Source of the DNA: DATMER01 sp031390755 | GTDB lineage: Bacteria; Acidobacteriota; Thermoanaerobaculia; Multivoradales; UBA5704 | DNA: 64,000 nt | Reading direction: 5' to 3' | NCBI GenBank assembly: GCA_031390755.1 | Contig: JANMTS010000097.1 | Location: forward strand, 1-64,000 | Part shown: positions 16,494 through 24,628 of the stretch, piece by piece | How positions within the stretch are numbered: the stretch's first letter is position 1 | Layout of the letters: every line of letters begins with the position of its first letter | The notes under the pieces: generated by a model | The model's database searches: none | Told to the model about the DNA's origin: nothing | What the model saw: the letters and a program-made list of their open reading frames with translations, nothing else | Position numbers and translations under genes: made by a program

Positions 16494-17117
16494 CCAAAGA
16501 AGGGCCAAAGAAGGGCCTGCCGTTTCGATGAAGGTGGGGGCGGACAGCCTCTTCGGAGTCGGTCTCCGCCCGATTGGATGCAAGTTCCTATCTCGAAAGA
16601 GGGTGAGATTGCCTGAAAGTCGCCGGCAGACCGCAGTTTCGCGGCGATTCATTGCCGTTTGATGGTGACATTGGGTCTCCGAATCCCCTCCGAGTCGCCC
16701 TGCGGACACACCTCCCCCCTCCGCCCAACCAGGCGCGACGAAAATGGAGTTGAAGGTCGAACCTGCCTCCGAGATCAGGGAGGGCCGACAGCCTCCTCGG
16801 TCACGAACGGCAACCGCGGCGGAAACGAGCCCAAGGGGAAACGCGCCAATCGATCTCCGGCCCTGAGACGCTCGGAGGCTTCCTGGAAGCGACATGACGA
16901 CCGCGGCATGGACACGCACCGGCACCTTGACTTGAGCGCGTCCGAAGACGCCTCCGGCAAGATCGTTCAGGGAAGGGCTCGGGCGCAGGAGGAACTCGGA
17001 CTGGGCAGTCCGGACCGTCACCTCCACGAGCGAGCCCCGTTGGGGCACAAAGCGCACACGTCTGGCCATGCCCGCTATACAAAACGGAAAAGGCAGGGCG
17101 AATGTCACTTCAGAATA
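16494..17117 (-). mobile_element. internally deleted transposase element, copy V
   Basis: From left to right it has the conserved left end (as copy I), the region encoding the last transposase residues (FVTEEAVGPP), a junction near 16895-16905, then the N-terminal ~55 codons (MARRVRFVPQRG...) and the end GTCACTTCAGAATA. The central domain with HUH and Tyr is deleted, so it is non-autonomous. It fills the 730 bases between the tandem-95 gene and the ligase gene; I see no other gene there. Confidence 0.75.
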
Positions 17118-17183
17118 GATTCAAGTCTGAAGGGCGAGGAGGGATGATCTCAAACGCCGCGTGTCCGGCCTGAGGCTTCGGGC

Positions 17184-19022
17184 TCAGCGGCCGGCGGCGA
17201 TCCGGATCACGTCCGCCCCATCCTCTTCATAGAGGGATGCCACGAGCGCGGCGCGGCGGTCGAGCACGGCGCGCTGGTTGAGGTAGCCCTTGTCGGTGAT
17301 CTCCCCGGCGTCGATCGACGCCGGCTCGTCCAGGAGAATTGCGCTCACCACGGCCCGGCTGGTCGCCCCGCCGCAGGCTTGATTGTGGGCTTCGAGCGCG
17401 GCGGCGATCCGCTCGCGCAGGCGGCCGTCTCGGAACAGCTCGGCCCTCGCCATCCCTTCTGACGCGCCGATCTCCCGGGCGCAGGCGACGGCATCCGGAA
17501 ACAGCAGCACGCCGACCGCGGCGCGGTCGTGGCCGGCGATCACCGCATCCTGCACCAGCGGCGACAGCGCGGCGAGGAGGCTGATGCGCAGCGCGCCGAC
17601 GTGGACCCAGGTGCCCGACGTCAGCTTGAAGTCCTCGCTCAGCCGGCCCTCGAACACCAGCCCGCGGTCGGGATCGTCCGGATCGGCGAAGCGCACGGCG
17701 TCGCCGGTGGACCAGAAGCCCTCCTCGTCGAGCAGGGCGGGGAAGCGCTCCGGGTCCCGGAAGTAGCCGGGCGTGAGCTGCGGCCCCTTCACGCGGACCT
17801 CGAGCTTCAGACCGTTCGGCACCAGCTTCAGGCTCGCGCCGGGCACCGGCACGCCGATGTTGCCGGGCTCGTCGAGCGGGCCGTGGACCTGGGTGACGAG
17901 CGGCGAGGTCTCGGTCGCGCCCCAGGCGGACACGAACGGCACCGGCTCCTCGCGCACCCGGCGCGTGACGCGGACGAGCCGGTCCCAGGTCGGCCGGGGG
18001 AGCGCCGCCGCCGCGTAGAACAGCAGGTCGAGATCCCGGAAGAAGCCGTGCGCGAGCTCCTCGTCGTTCTCCAGGAACGGCAGCAGGGCGTCGAAGCCGC
18101 GCGGTACGTTGAAGTAGACCGTCGGCGGCGCGAGGCGCAGCGTAGCAATCGTCTCCTCGATCCGCCCGGGCACGGGCTTGCCGCGGTCGACCCAGAGCGT
18201 GCCGCCGTGCCAGAGCGCGAGGTTGAAGTTGTGGTTGCCGCCGAACGTGTGGCTCCAGGGCAGCCAGTCGACGAGGACCGGCGGGCGTTCGCGCAGCAGC
18301 GGCCAACCCTGGGTCATCGCCTGCTGGTTCGAGCACAGCATGCGGTGGGTGTTGATCACGCCCTTGGGCGCGCCCGTGGAGCCGGACGTGAAGAGGATCT
18401 TGGCGACAGTGTCCGGTCCGAGGCGATCGAAGGCGGAGTCGACCCGGTCTAAGTCCTCCGGGCGCCGGGCAAGCTCCGCGAGCGGCTCACCGGCCGCGCC
18501 GCTGATCACAACTCGCGTGGCCGGATCGAGCGGCAGCGCGTCGAGCGCGCGCAGGTATCCGGCTCCGTCCTCGGTGAACACCCAGCCCGGCCGGAGGAGC
18601 GCGTGGAGGGCGCGTAGCTTCGCGTGGTCCTGGGAGACCAGCGAATAGGCCGCCGAAATCGGAGCGACCGGCACGCCCGCGACCAGCGCGCCCAGGGTGA
18701 CGAGAGCGTGGTCGATGGAGTTGTCCGACAGCACCATCACCGGCCGATCCGGGCCGAGCCCATCCGCGAGCATCTGGCCTGCGAGCGCCCGGGCGATCCG
18801 CCAGGCCTCGGCGTAGGTGATCGTCCGCACGTCCCGGACACCCTCTGCGTGGCGTTCGGCGAGGAACACCCGCTCAGGAACGCGCGCTGCCTGGGCGCGC
18901 AGCACGGCGCCGAGGTGGGGTGGATGCTCGTCGAGAAGGGCGCGGGAGCGGAGCACCATCACGCCGCCCGGACGGCGCTCGACCTCGATGGACGGCTGGG
19001 CGAAGCGCTGGCTTCGGGTCAT
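17184..19022 (-). CDS. feruloyl-CoA-synthase-like acyl-CoA ligase, last gene of the oxygenase operon
   Basis: The 612-residue product is an ANL-superfamily adenylating enzyme. Visible motifs: MVLSDNSIDHALVTLGAL (as in feruloyl-CoA synthases), the ATP loop ILFTSGSTGAPKGV, WGATETSPLVTQ, the hinge STGDAVRF...GLVFEGRLSEDFKL and the C-terminal catalytic Lys region ITDKGYLNQ. It should activate an aromatic or other carboxylic acid as an AMP ester and then as a CoA thioester; the substrate is unknown. The ATG (19020-19022) overlaps the upstream PAP2 stop as ATGA, so I reject the longer frame from 19562. Partial copies of its 3' end lie at 6335-6440 and 8747-8766. Confidence 0.85.
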   Translation of the reverse strand: MTRSQRFAQPSIEVERRPGGVMVLRSRALLDEHPPHLGAVLRAQAARVPERVFLAERHAEGVRDVRTITYAEAWRIARALAGQMLADGLGPDRPVMVLSDNSIDHALVTLGALVAGVPVAPISAAYSLVSQDHAKLRALHALLRPGWVFTEDGAGYLRALDALPLDPATRVVISGAAGEPLAELARRPEDLDRVDSAFDRLGPDTVAKILFTSGSTGAPKGVINTHRMLCSNQQAMTQGWPLLRERPPVLVDWLPWSHTFGGNHNFNLALWHGGTLWVDRGKPVPGRIEETIATLRLAPPTVYFNVPRGFDALLPFLENDEELAHGFFRDLDLLFYAAAALPRPTWDRLVRVTRRVREEPVPFVSAWGATETSPLVTQVHGPLDEPGNIGVPVPGASLKLVPNGLKLEVRVKGPQLTPGYFRDPERFPALLDEEGFWSTGDAVRFADPDDPDRGLVFEGRLSEDFKLTSGTWVHVGALRISLLAALSPLVQDAVIAGHDRAAVGVLLFPDAVACAREIGASEGMARAELFRDGRLRERIAAALEAHNQACGGATSRAVVSAILLDEPASIDAGEITDKGYLNQRAVLDRRAALVASLYEEDGADVIRIAAGR

Positions 19023-19681
19023 GGAAGCGGAGCGTACCACCGCGGTCGTTCGCGGCCAGCCGTCAGGACGCAGACGGCCCCCAGCAGCCAGCCGGCGGCC
19101 ACGTCCAGCAGGTGATGCTGGTGGGTGAGCACGGTGGACGCCGCGATCAGCGAGGCCCACAGCCAGAGCCCGATCCGGCCGGGACGCGAGGCGTGCTTCG
19201 ACAGCATGGACGCGCAGATCACGGCGAACGCGACGTGCAGCGACGGCACGAGGTTGTAGGTGAGGTTCAGCTCGTCGGCCGCATGGAACAGCCCGGCCCA
19301 GATCCCGAGCTGGTCCTCCCGGACCGGCGGGTAGGCGAGCTGCGCGGGGATCAGGAGGAAGGCGATGCCGGCGGCGCCGACGGCCAGGGCCAGCGCGCGC
19401 ACGGCGGCGGCGAAGTCGCGGCGCGTCCGCAGGACGAACGGGGCCAGGAGGAACATCCCGTACAGCGACATGTAGAAGACCGTCATCCCGGGGACGAGCG
19501 GGATGAGCAGCTCTGCGTCGAAGTGGACGGGGATCCGGAGAGCGCGCCGGGCGGTCAGCCAATCCGCACCGCCGTAGACGAGCAGGAACCAGAGGGCATT
19601 GGCAAGCGACAGCAGCGCCGCGGTGCGCAGATGCGGCCAGCCCGGCCAGGCCAGAAAAGGCTCGCCGCTCGTCTGGCTCAA
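19019..19681 (-). CDS. PAP2-family membrane phosphatase
   Basis: The 220-residue product has about five to six hydrophobic segments and the PAP2 signature NLVPSLHVAFAVICASML (the PSLH core) followed by STVLTHQHHLLDVAAGWLLG (the TxxHxxxDV core), the two catalytic-His motifs. These enzymes dephosphorylate lipid or isoprenyl phosphates at the membrane. The likely start is TTG at 19679-19681, overlapping the upstream TGA as TTGA; earlier in-frame sequence lies inside the upstream gene. The 3' end overlaps the ligase ATG. In this operon it might release a lipid or prenyl alcohol or act on an anchored intermediate, which is inference. Confidence 0.75.
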   Translation of the reverse strand: MSQTSGEPFLAWPGWPHLRTAALLSLANALWFLLVYGGADWLTARRALRIPVHFDAELLIPLVPGMTVFYMSLYGMFLLAPFVLRTRRDFAAAVRALALAVGAAGIAFLLIPAQLAYPPVREDQLGIWAGLFHAADELNLTYNLVPSLHVAFAVICASMLSKHASRPGRIGLWLWASLIAASTVLTHQHHLLDVAAGWLLGAVCVLTAGRERPRWYAPLP

Positions 19682-20592
19682 GGGTCGAGCGTCTCGTCCA
19701 GGTACTGGCCTAGGTACTGGAGAATTGCGGCCACCAGCGCCCGCACGTCGCAGACGTCCGGCGGCGGCTGGAGGTAGTGGTCCGCACCCCAGATCGGATA
19801 GAGCAGTCCGGGCAGCGCGCAGACGTCGGACAGGACCAGCCCGCCGTCGTTGGGACCGTAACGGGAGAGGCGCTCGTGGCCGCTGCGCGACGCGCGACGG
19901 TTCAGATGCTTGCGTTGGGGGAAGCCCACGATGCTGATCAGCCGGATGTGCTCCGGCAGGCGCAGCGGGGCGGCGAGCGGCCCGCCGGACCGGTAGAGCA
20001 GATCGCGCAGGAAGCCGGATTTCTGGCCCAGCAGCAGGTAGCCGAACCGAATCAGATTCGGCCCCAGGCTGCGGGAGAGCAGCCAGTCCGCGATGGGGGT
20101 GCCGTCGAGGATGCCGCAGAGGCTGACCCAGGCCACGACGTTGCGGAACGCGTGCGCGGCATCGGCGGGATTGGGCTCGGCGAGCGCCACCTTCACATCC
20201 GGCCCGCCCTTGCTCAGAGAGGCCAGGATGATCTGCCGGTCCCCCTGTGCGCCGAGCCAGTCGCAGATCGTCCGCGCGTTCTCCTTGACCGAGCCGGTGG
20301 TCGCGATGGGGATCAGGTCCGTGCGGCAGCCCATCCGCTCGGCCTGCTCGCGCAAGAGCCGCCCGTCCGCGCCGGACCGGGGGTTCTCGCGGTAGGACAC
20401 CCCGGGCACGATCGCGAGGACCGCGTCCCGGTTCCAAACGGGGGGCGATGTCAGGGGAGCCCGGGAAGCCTGCGAGCGGATCTCGTCGACGCGGCGGATG
20501 AACGGCCCGTGGACCGGCGACTCGACAATCTCGCGGTAGAGCCGCTCCGTGGCCGCGTCGACGTCCTCCAGACCCGTTGACCCCACGGTCAC
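19678..20592 (-). CDS. alpha/beta-hydrolase-like protein of the oxygenase operon
   Basis: The 304-residue product has a soluble alpha/beta-hydrolase-like layout: AVLAIVPGVSYREN (early beta strand and oxyanion region), QIILASLSKGGPDVKVAL (nucleophile elbow with Ser in LSKGG), GPNDGGLVLSD (acid) and PIWGADHYL near the C-terminus (His). This suggests a Ser-Asp-His triad, with LSKGG replacing the usual GxSxG. Role unknown; ester or thioester hydrolysis or acyl transfer is plausible beside an acyl-CoA ligase. GTG at 20590-20592 overlaps the previous stop as GTGA, which fixes the start. Confidence 0.65.
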   Translation of the reverse strand: MTVGSTGLEDVDAATERLYREIVESPVHGPFIRRVDEIRSQASRAPLTSPPVWNRDAVLAIVPGVSYRENPRSGADGRLLREQAERMGCRTDLIPIATTGSVKENARTICDWLGAQGDRQIILASLSKGGPDVKVALAEPNPADAAHAFRNVVAWVSLCGILDGTPIADWLLSRSLGPNLIRFGYLLLGQKSGFLRDLLYRSGGPLAAPLRLPEHIRLISIVGFPQRKHLNRRASRSGHERLSRYGPNDGGLVLSDVCALPGLLYPIWGADHYLQPPPDVCDVRALVAAILQYLGQYLDETLDP

Positions 20593-21311
20593 GCCGTCCG
20601 GCGCCTCCGTCCGAGCAGCACGCCGAGCGCGATGCCGATGACGAACGCGCCGACGCCCGCCCACCAGGTCATCCGCCGGGCGAGGTTGAGCAGCGGGTTG
20701 TCGAACAGGTTGTCCGAGGCATGCAGGCTGGCGATCAGCCAGGTGTCGCCCTCCTTGACCAGCGTCGCGCTCCACCGCGCCGGGAGGTCGAACGTCCGGC
20801 CGCCGATCATCTCGAAGTGCTCGACGGCGCTGCCAAACGAGATGCCGGTCGTGCCGCCGTTCGTGCCGCCAGTTGCCCCGCCGTAGAGGATGGTCAGCTC
20901 GTCCACGGTGACGTCCGCCTTGAAGCCCTGGACCGCCTTGTCCGGGCCGGACAGATTCTTCTCCAGGTACTGGCGGATGCCGTCGCGGCCGCGGCTCACC
21001 TCGGCGTTGTGCCAGGTGACCACGGCGTTGGGGTGGAAGTAGGTGAGCTGGCGCTCGATGTCGCCCTTGCCGATCGCGTCGAGCAGGCCGTCGCGCAGCG
21101 CGCGCAGGGCGTCGTGGGTCTCCTCAACCGTGGCGGCCGGGTAGACCGGATCCGCCACGACCACGACCGGAGGAGTCGTTGCCGGCGGTGTTGCCGTGGG
21201 AGCCGTTGCCGGCGGTATTGCCGTGGGAGCCGTTACCGGCTCCTGGGCCGACAGCGGCGAGGCGAGGCACAGCGAGACCATCAGGGCTGCGAGCGGAGTC
21301 TTCATGGCCAC
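20589..21311 (-). CDS. exported NTF2/SnoaL-like protein with a C-terminal membrane anchor
   Basis: The 240-residue product has a signal peptide (MAMKTPLAALMVSLCLASPL, cut near SAQ-EP), a Pro/Thr repeat linker (TAPTAIPPATAPTATPP), an NTF2-like domain from about residue 65 to 195 (LRDGLLDAIGKGDIERQLTY, VVTWHNAEVSRGRDGIRQYL, then ALVKEGDTW-type end strands) and one C-terminal TM helix (WWAGVGAFVIGIALGVLLG) followed by RRRR. Like other DUF4440/SnoaL relatives it may bind a small hydrophobic ligand. It overlaps the Rieske gene by 188 bases at its 5' end and the hydrolase at its 3' end. Confidence 0.7.
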   Translation of the reverse strand: MAMKTPLAALMVSLCLASPLSAQEPVTAPTAIPPATAPTATPPATTPPVVVVADPVYPAATVEETHDALRALRDGLLDAIGKGDIERQLTYFHPNAVVTWHNAEVSRGRDGIRQYLEKNLSGPDKAVQGFKADVTVDELTILYGGATGGTNGGTTGISFGSAVEHFEMIGGRTFDLPARWSATLVKEGDTWLIASLHASDNLFDNPLLNLARRMTWWAGVGAFVIGIALGVLLGRRRRTA

Positions 21312-22275
21312 CTTCCTGGGGCAGGGATGCCACCCAATGGAAAAAGTCGATCATGTCCTGGTCGTTCGGCCCCAGGCTCTCGGGTCTGTAGCGGGTGGCG
21401 CGCAGGCGGCGCGCCTCTTCCTTGAGATAGCTGTGGGTGAAGAGCCGGCGCAGCCGGAGCTGGAGCGGCGTCAGCGGTCCCTTGCGGGGCGCGCAGACGA
21501 TGCCGTGGCACAGCGTGCGGCCGTCCTCCAGCGGCTCCATGGCCATGAGGAAGCCGCTCTTCACGCGGTCGAAGTCGGCGGTGATCACCGCGAACGTCCC
21601 GCCCCAGATGGTCAACGTGGTCTTCACCGTGCGCCCCGCGGTGAGGCGCAGGATGCGGTCCGCGAGCGTGTCTCCCACCACCCTGGCGGGATAGCTGTTG
21701 CGGCGCGCGTAGGGGGCCGGGCAGTCGACCACGGGCGGTCCGAGCAGCTCCCGGTCGTGGACCGCCGCGAAATGCTGCCGGTCGAACGCGTGCGCCGAGT
21801 TCATGAACCACGTGCAGTCCGCCACGTAGCGGAACACCGGCGCCGCCTCGAAGCCGGCCGGGTCCTCGCCGAGCAGGAACGGCAGCGGGAAGAGCGGTGC
21901 CTGGCCGGGTCGGCCGTTGAAGAAGAAGAGATACCCGTGCCGCTCCTCGACCGGATAGGTCTGCTGCCGCGCGAAGGCCGGCACCCGGTCCTGGCCCGGA
22001 ACGGACTCGCAGACGCCGTCGCAGCCATACCGCCAGTGGTGGAACGGGCAGCGGATCGTCTCGCCGACCACTTCCCCGAGCCCGAGGTCCGCGCCCAGGT
22101 GGGAGCAGTGGGCGTCCATCACCGACACGCGTCCGCTCGCGGTCCGGAACGCGACCAGCTGGCGCCCGAGGATCCGCCGCGAGACCGGACCGCGGCTCAG
22201 CGCCCGGCTCTCCCCGAACAGGTACCAGGACGCGGGCCAGGCGGGAAACGCGGAGATCGGAGGCGCCTGGCTCAA
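21124..22275 (-). CDS. Rieske non-heme iron oxygenase
   Basis: The 383-residue product has the Rieske 2Fe-2S motif CSHLGADL (Cys57, His59) and CPFHHW (Cys76, His79), then a catalytic domain with a mononuclear iron triad in NSAHAFDRQHFAAVH (Asp, two His). This matches alpha-subunit-type ring hydroxylases, O-demethylases and amine oxygenases. TTG at 22273-22275 overlaps the preceding stop as TTGA. The frame runs 188 bases into the NTF2 gene, giving a Gly/Ser/Asn-rich tail (GNGSHGNTAGNGSHGNTAG), so either the genes overlap unusually or a frameshift near 21310 extended the tail. No reductase or ferredoxin gene is nearby. Confidence 0.8.
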   Translation of the reverse strand: MSQAPPISAFPAWPASWYLFGESRALSRGPVSRRILGRQLVAFRTASGRVSVMDAHCSHLGADLGLGEVVGETIRCPFHHWRYGCDGVCESVPGQDRVPAFARQQTYPVEERHGYLFFFNGRPGQAPLFPLPFLLGEDPAGFEAAPVFRYVADCTWFMNSAHAFDRQHFAAVHDRELLGPPVVDCPAPYARRNSYPARVVGDTLADRILRLTAGRTVKTTLTIWGGTFAVITADFDRVKSGFLMAMEPLEDGRTLCHGIVCAPRKGPLTPLQLRLRRLFTHSYLKEEARRLRATRYRPESLGPNDQDMIDFFHWVASLPQEGGHEDSARSPDGLAVPRLAAVGPGAGNGSHGNTAGNGSHGNTAGNDSSGRGRGGSGLPGRHG

Positions 22276-23219
22276 GCCACCCCCTTGAGCCGGGACAGCG
22301 GCGCCCGGGGACGATACCCGCAGATCCGCAGGCTCCGCAGCTCCGGCGTCTCGTCGAAGCGCGCGAACGTCCGCGGCACGATCTCGCGCGAGTAGAGCGT
22401 CTCGAGGTAGGCCTCGTCCCCGGAGAGCGCCAGCAGCTGCCGCCGCATCTCCGGCAGGAGCGCCTGAAGCTCGGGATGATCGAGAACGAGCTGGTCGATC
22501 ACCCGCAGCTGCGCGCGCTTCGGGGCGCCGAAGAACTCGTCCAGCATCCAGGCGAAGACCCGCGCGTTCAGGGTCCGCACGAACGGCGACGCCCGCCGCC
22601 ACACCACGTCGAGCATCTCCTCGTCCCAATGAACGTGCCGGGCCTCGTCCGCGAGATGGATGCGGTGCGTGTCCGCAAACGACGGCTCGACATCTGTTGC
22701 CGTCCGGAGATAGGCCCGCGAGTAGTAGAGGGATCGCTCCTCCTGGAGCAGCATCAGCCAGAGGAACAGCGGCAGGAGCACCGGCCGCCCGACCGTCCAC
22801 CGCATCGCCGCCGTCCAGAGGGCCGGCACCTGCACGAAGCGATGGAGCTCGGCGTCAGCACTTGAGTAAAGCTCGGGGGCGCAAAGCCGGTTCAGCCGCC
22901 GGAACATCTCCGAATGCCGCACCTCTTCGGCCTGGAACTGCCGCAGCCCCGCCGCCAGCCGCTCCGGCCACGGCGCGCGCAGTAGCGCCGCCAGCACCGG
23001 CCCGCCGAGGGCCGTCTCGAAGAACACGATCTGCTCGTTGAAGAACAGCGCATGAAGCTGGTTGTACCGGAGTCGCTGCGGCTCGGAGAGATCCCGGTAG
23101 ACCGCCGCGTGGAACAGCGGCGTCAACGGAGCCGGGATGAAGGGCTTCCCCAGGTCGATATCAGGCGGATTCGCCAGGGGTTGATCCGCAAGGAATAGGG
23201 CCGACTGCAGGGCCGTCAT
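22272..23219 (-). CDS. AurF-like diiron oxygenase, first gene of the operon
   Basis: The 315-residue helical protein carries the ligand pattern of AurF-type diiron N-oxygenases: Glu in FFNEQIVFFE, ExxH in QAEEVRHSEMF, Glu in LQEERSLYYSR, and a second ExxH in HLADEARHVHWDEEML. AurF relatives oxidise arylamines to nitro compounds or hydroxylate activated substrates. ATG 23217-23219 is preferred; a TTG eight codons upstream is possible. The gene opens a six-gene unit in which every junction overlaps. Together with the Rieske enzyme and ligase it suggests oxidation of an aromatic or amine-bearing acid. Confidence 0.75.
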   Translation of the reverse strand: MTALQSALFLADQPLANPPDIDLGKPFIPAPLTPLFHAAVYRDLSEPQRLRYNQLHALFFNEQIVFFETALGGPVLAALLRAPWPERLAAGLRQFQAEEVRHSEMFRRLNRLCAPELYSSADAELHRFVQVPALWTAAMRWTVGRPVLLPLFLWLMLLQEERSLYYSRAYLRTATDVEPSFADTHRIHLADEARHVHWDEEMLDVVWRRASPFVRTLNARVFAWMLDEFFGAPKRAQLRVIDQLVLDHPELQALLPEMRRQLLALSGDEAYLETLYSREIVPRTFARFDETPELRSLRICGYRPRAPLSRLKGVA

Positions 23220-23245
23220 CGCTGTTCCCGATTCGCCTCCCAAGG

Positions 23246-23260
23246 AATGGAGGCAAGCCT
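23246..23260 (+). repeat. direct repeat, left copy, flanking the DUF4143 gene
   Basis: AATGGAGGCAAGCCT is identical to 24536-24550; the next bases (AGCATAGG against GAAATAGG) also largely agree. The two copies bracket exactly one gene, 23345-24535, and its promoter. Confidence 0.5.
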
Positions 23261-23312
23261 AGCATAGGCTCGGCGTCTCCTCCGAATGACCAAATGTAAA
23301 ACGCTTTTTGCG

Positions 23313-23327
23313 CCTGGTCAAACCAGG
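23313..23327. promoter_or_regulatory. palindrome upstream of the DUF4143 ATPase gene
   Basis: CCTGGT-CAA-ACCAGG is a perfect 6-bp dyad 17 bases before the ATG at 23345, in the 125-base gap shared with the divergent aurF-like gene. GTGTAAAAT directly after it could be a -10 region. A repressor site or small hairpin are both possible. Confidence 0.4.
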
Positions 23328-23344
23328 TGTAAAATCCGGTTGCC

Positions 23345-24535
23345 ATGCGGTCAGCCTACGCCATCGATCGTCCCCTATGGACAGAACGGCTTCTCAAGGC
23401 CTGGGAAGCAGTTCCCGTGGTCTGGTTGACGGGAGTGCGCCGGGTCGGCAAGACCACTCTCGCGCGCGAGGTTCCCAACGCCCTCTTTCTGAATTGCGAC
23501 CTGCCCAGCACCGCCCGCCGTGTCGAGGATCCCGAGCGCTTCTATGCCCAGATCGAAGAGAGTGTCGTCGTCTTTGACGAGATTCACCAACTCCCGGACC
23601 CGAGCCGGCTGCTGAAGATCGGTGCGGACGAGTTCGGCGATCGCCTGAAGATTCTGGCAACGGGCTCGTCCACATTGGCCGCGACCCAGAAATTTCGCGA
23701 CAGCCTGACCGGCCGGAAGCGGACCGTCCACCTGCTACCGGTGCTTCATTCTGAGTTGGCGGCCTTCGGGATCAGCTCGATCGAACATCGACTGCTTCAT
23801 GGTGGATTGCCTGAGCCCCTTCTTGCTGGAGGCACGAATCCGGAATTCTTTGCCGAATGGTTGGATTCCTACTATGCCCGCGATGTCCAGGAGCTCTTCC
23901 GGGTCGGGAAGCGCCAGGAGTTCCTGCGGCTCATCGAATTGATCCTCCGCCAGAGCGGAGGTCTACTCGAAGTCTCCAGTCTTGCGAAACACGCGGGGCT
24001 GAGTCGCCCCACGGTTTCGACCTATCTCGAAGTGCTGCAAGTGACCCATCTTGCTTTCCTCGTCCGCCCCTACCACGCAGGAGGCCGGGGAGAAATTCTC
24101 CAGCAGCCGAAGGTCTATGGCTTCGACACCGGCTTCGTGAGCTTCAACAAGGGATGGAAGAGCCTTCACGACGGGGACAGGGGGCTGCTGTGGGAGCATC
24201 TCGTCTTCGAGTCGCTCGTAGCCCGCTTAGGCGAACGTCGAATCTATTACTGGCGCGACAAGCAGAAGCGCGAGGTCGACTTCGTCGTTACCGGTGACGA
24301 GGGGAGATGCGATGCCATCGAGTGCAAATGGGAGTCCAGGGATTTTTCGGCTCGCAACCTTGCGGCATTTCGATTGCTGCACCCGGAAGGGAGCAACTTC
24401 GTGATCAGCCCTCAGGTGGATCCGCCGTACGGCCGAGAGATCGGAGGCCTGCCCGTCGTCTTCTGCAACCTTCAGCAGTGGGATTCGGGCGAGGCGGAAC
24501 GTCTTCGCCGATCACTCGTCACGCCCTCCGCTTGA
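23345..24535 (+). CDS. AAA_14 / DUF4143 ATP-binding protein
   Basis: The 396-residue product has an N-terminal P-loop (WLTGVRRVGKTTLAREV; GxxxxGKTT about residues 30-37), Walker B VVVFDEIHQL, a sensor-like ILATGSST, and a C-terminal DUF4143 part: a winged helix (SSLAKHAGLSRPTVSTYLEV), then a PD-(D/E)xK-like core in REVDFVV...DAIECKWE. The E-x-K spacing fits the restriction-nuclease-like fold of these proteins. They are frequent accessory-genome genes of unknown role, often linked to selfish or toxin-like behaviour. It is bracketed by a 15-bp direct repeat, which suggests it was inserted. Confidence 0.85.
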   Translation: MRSAYAIDRPLWTERLLKAWEAVPVVWLTGVRRVGKTTLAREVPNALFLNCDLPSTARRVEDPERFYAQIEESVVVFDEIHQLPDPSRLLKIGADEFGDRLKILATGSSTLAATQKFRDSLTGRKRTVHLLPVLHSELAAFGISSIEHRLLHGGLPEPLLAGGTNPEFFAEWLDSYYARDVQELFRVGKRQEFLRLIELILRQSGGLLEVSSLAKHAGLSRPTVSTYLEVLQVTHLAFLVRPYHAGGRGEILQQPKVYGFDTGFVSFNKGWKSLHDGDRGLLWEHLVFESLVARLGERRIYYWRDKQKREVDFVVTGDEGRCDAIECKWESRDFSARNLAAFRLLHPEGSNFVISPQVDPPYGREIGGLPVVFCNLQQWDSGEAERLRRSLVTPSA

Positions 24536-24550
24536 AATGGAGGCAAGCCT
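24536..24550 (+). repeat. direct repeat, right copy, flanking the DUF4143 gene
   Basis: This copy is identical to 23246-23260 and starts immediately after the TGA of the DUF4143 gene. Confidence 0.5.
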
Positions 24551-24628
24551 GAAATAGGGGGAAGCTTGGCATCGAGGCCGCGGTGGAGTATCCTTCTGGA
24601 GAGACAGCAGGAGCGAGGAGGCGGAACA

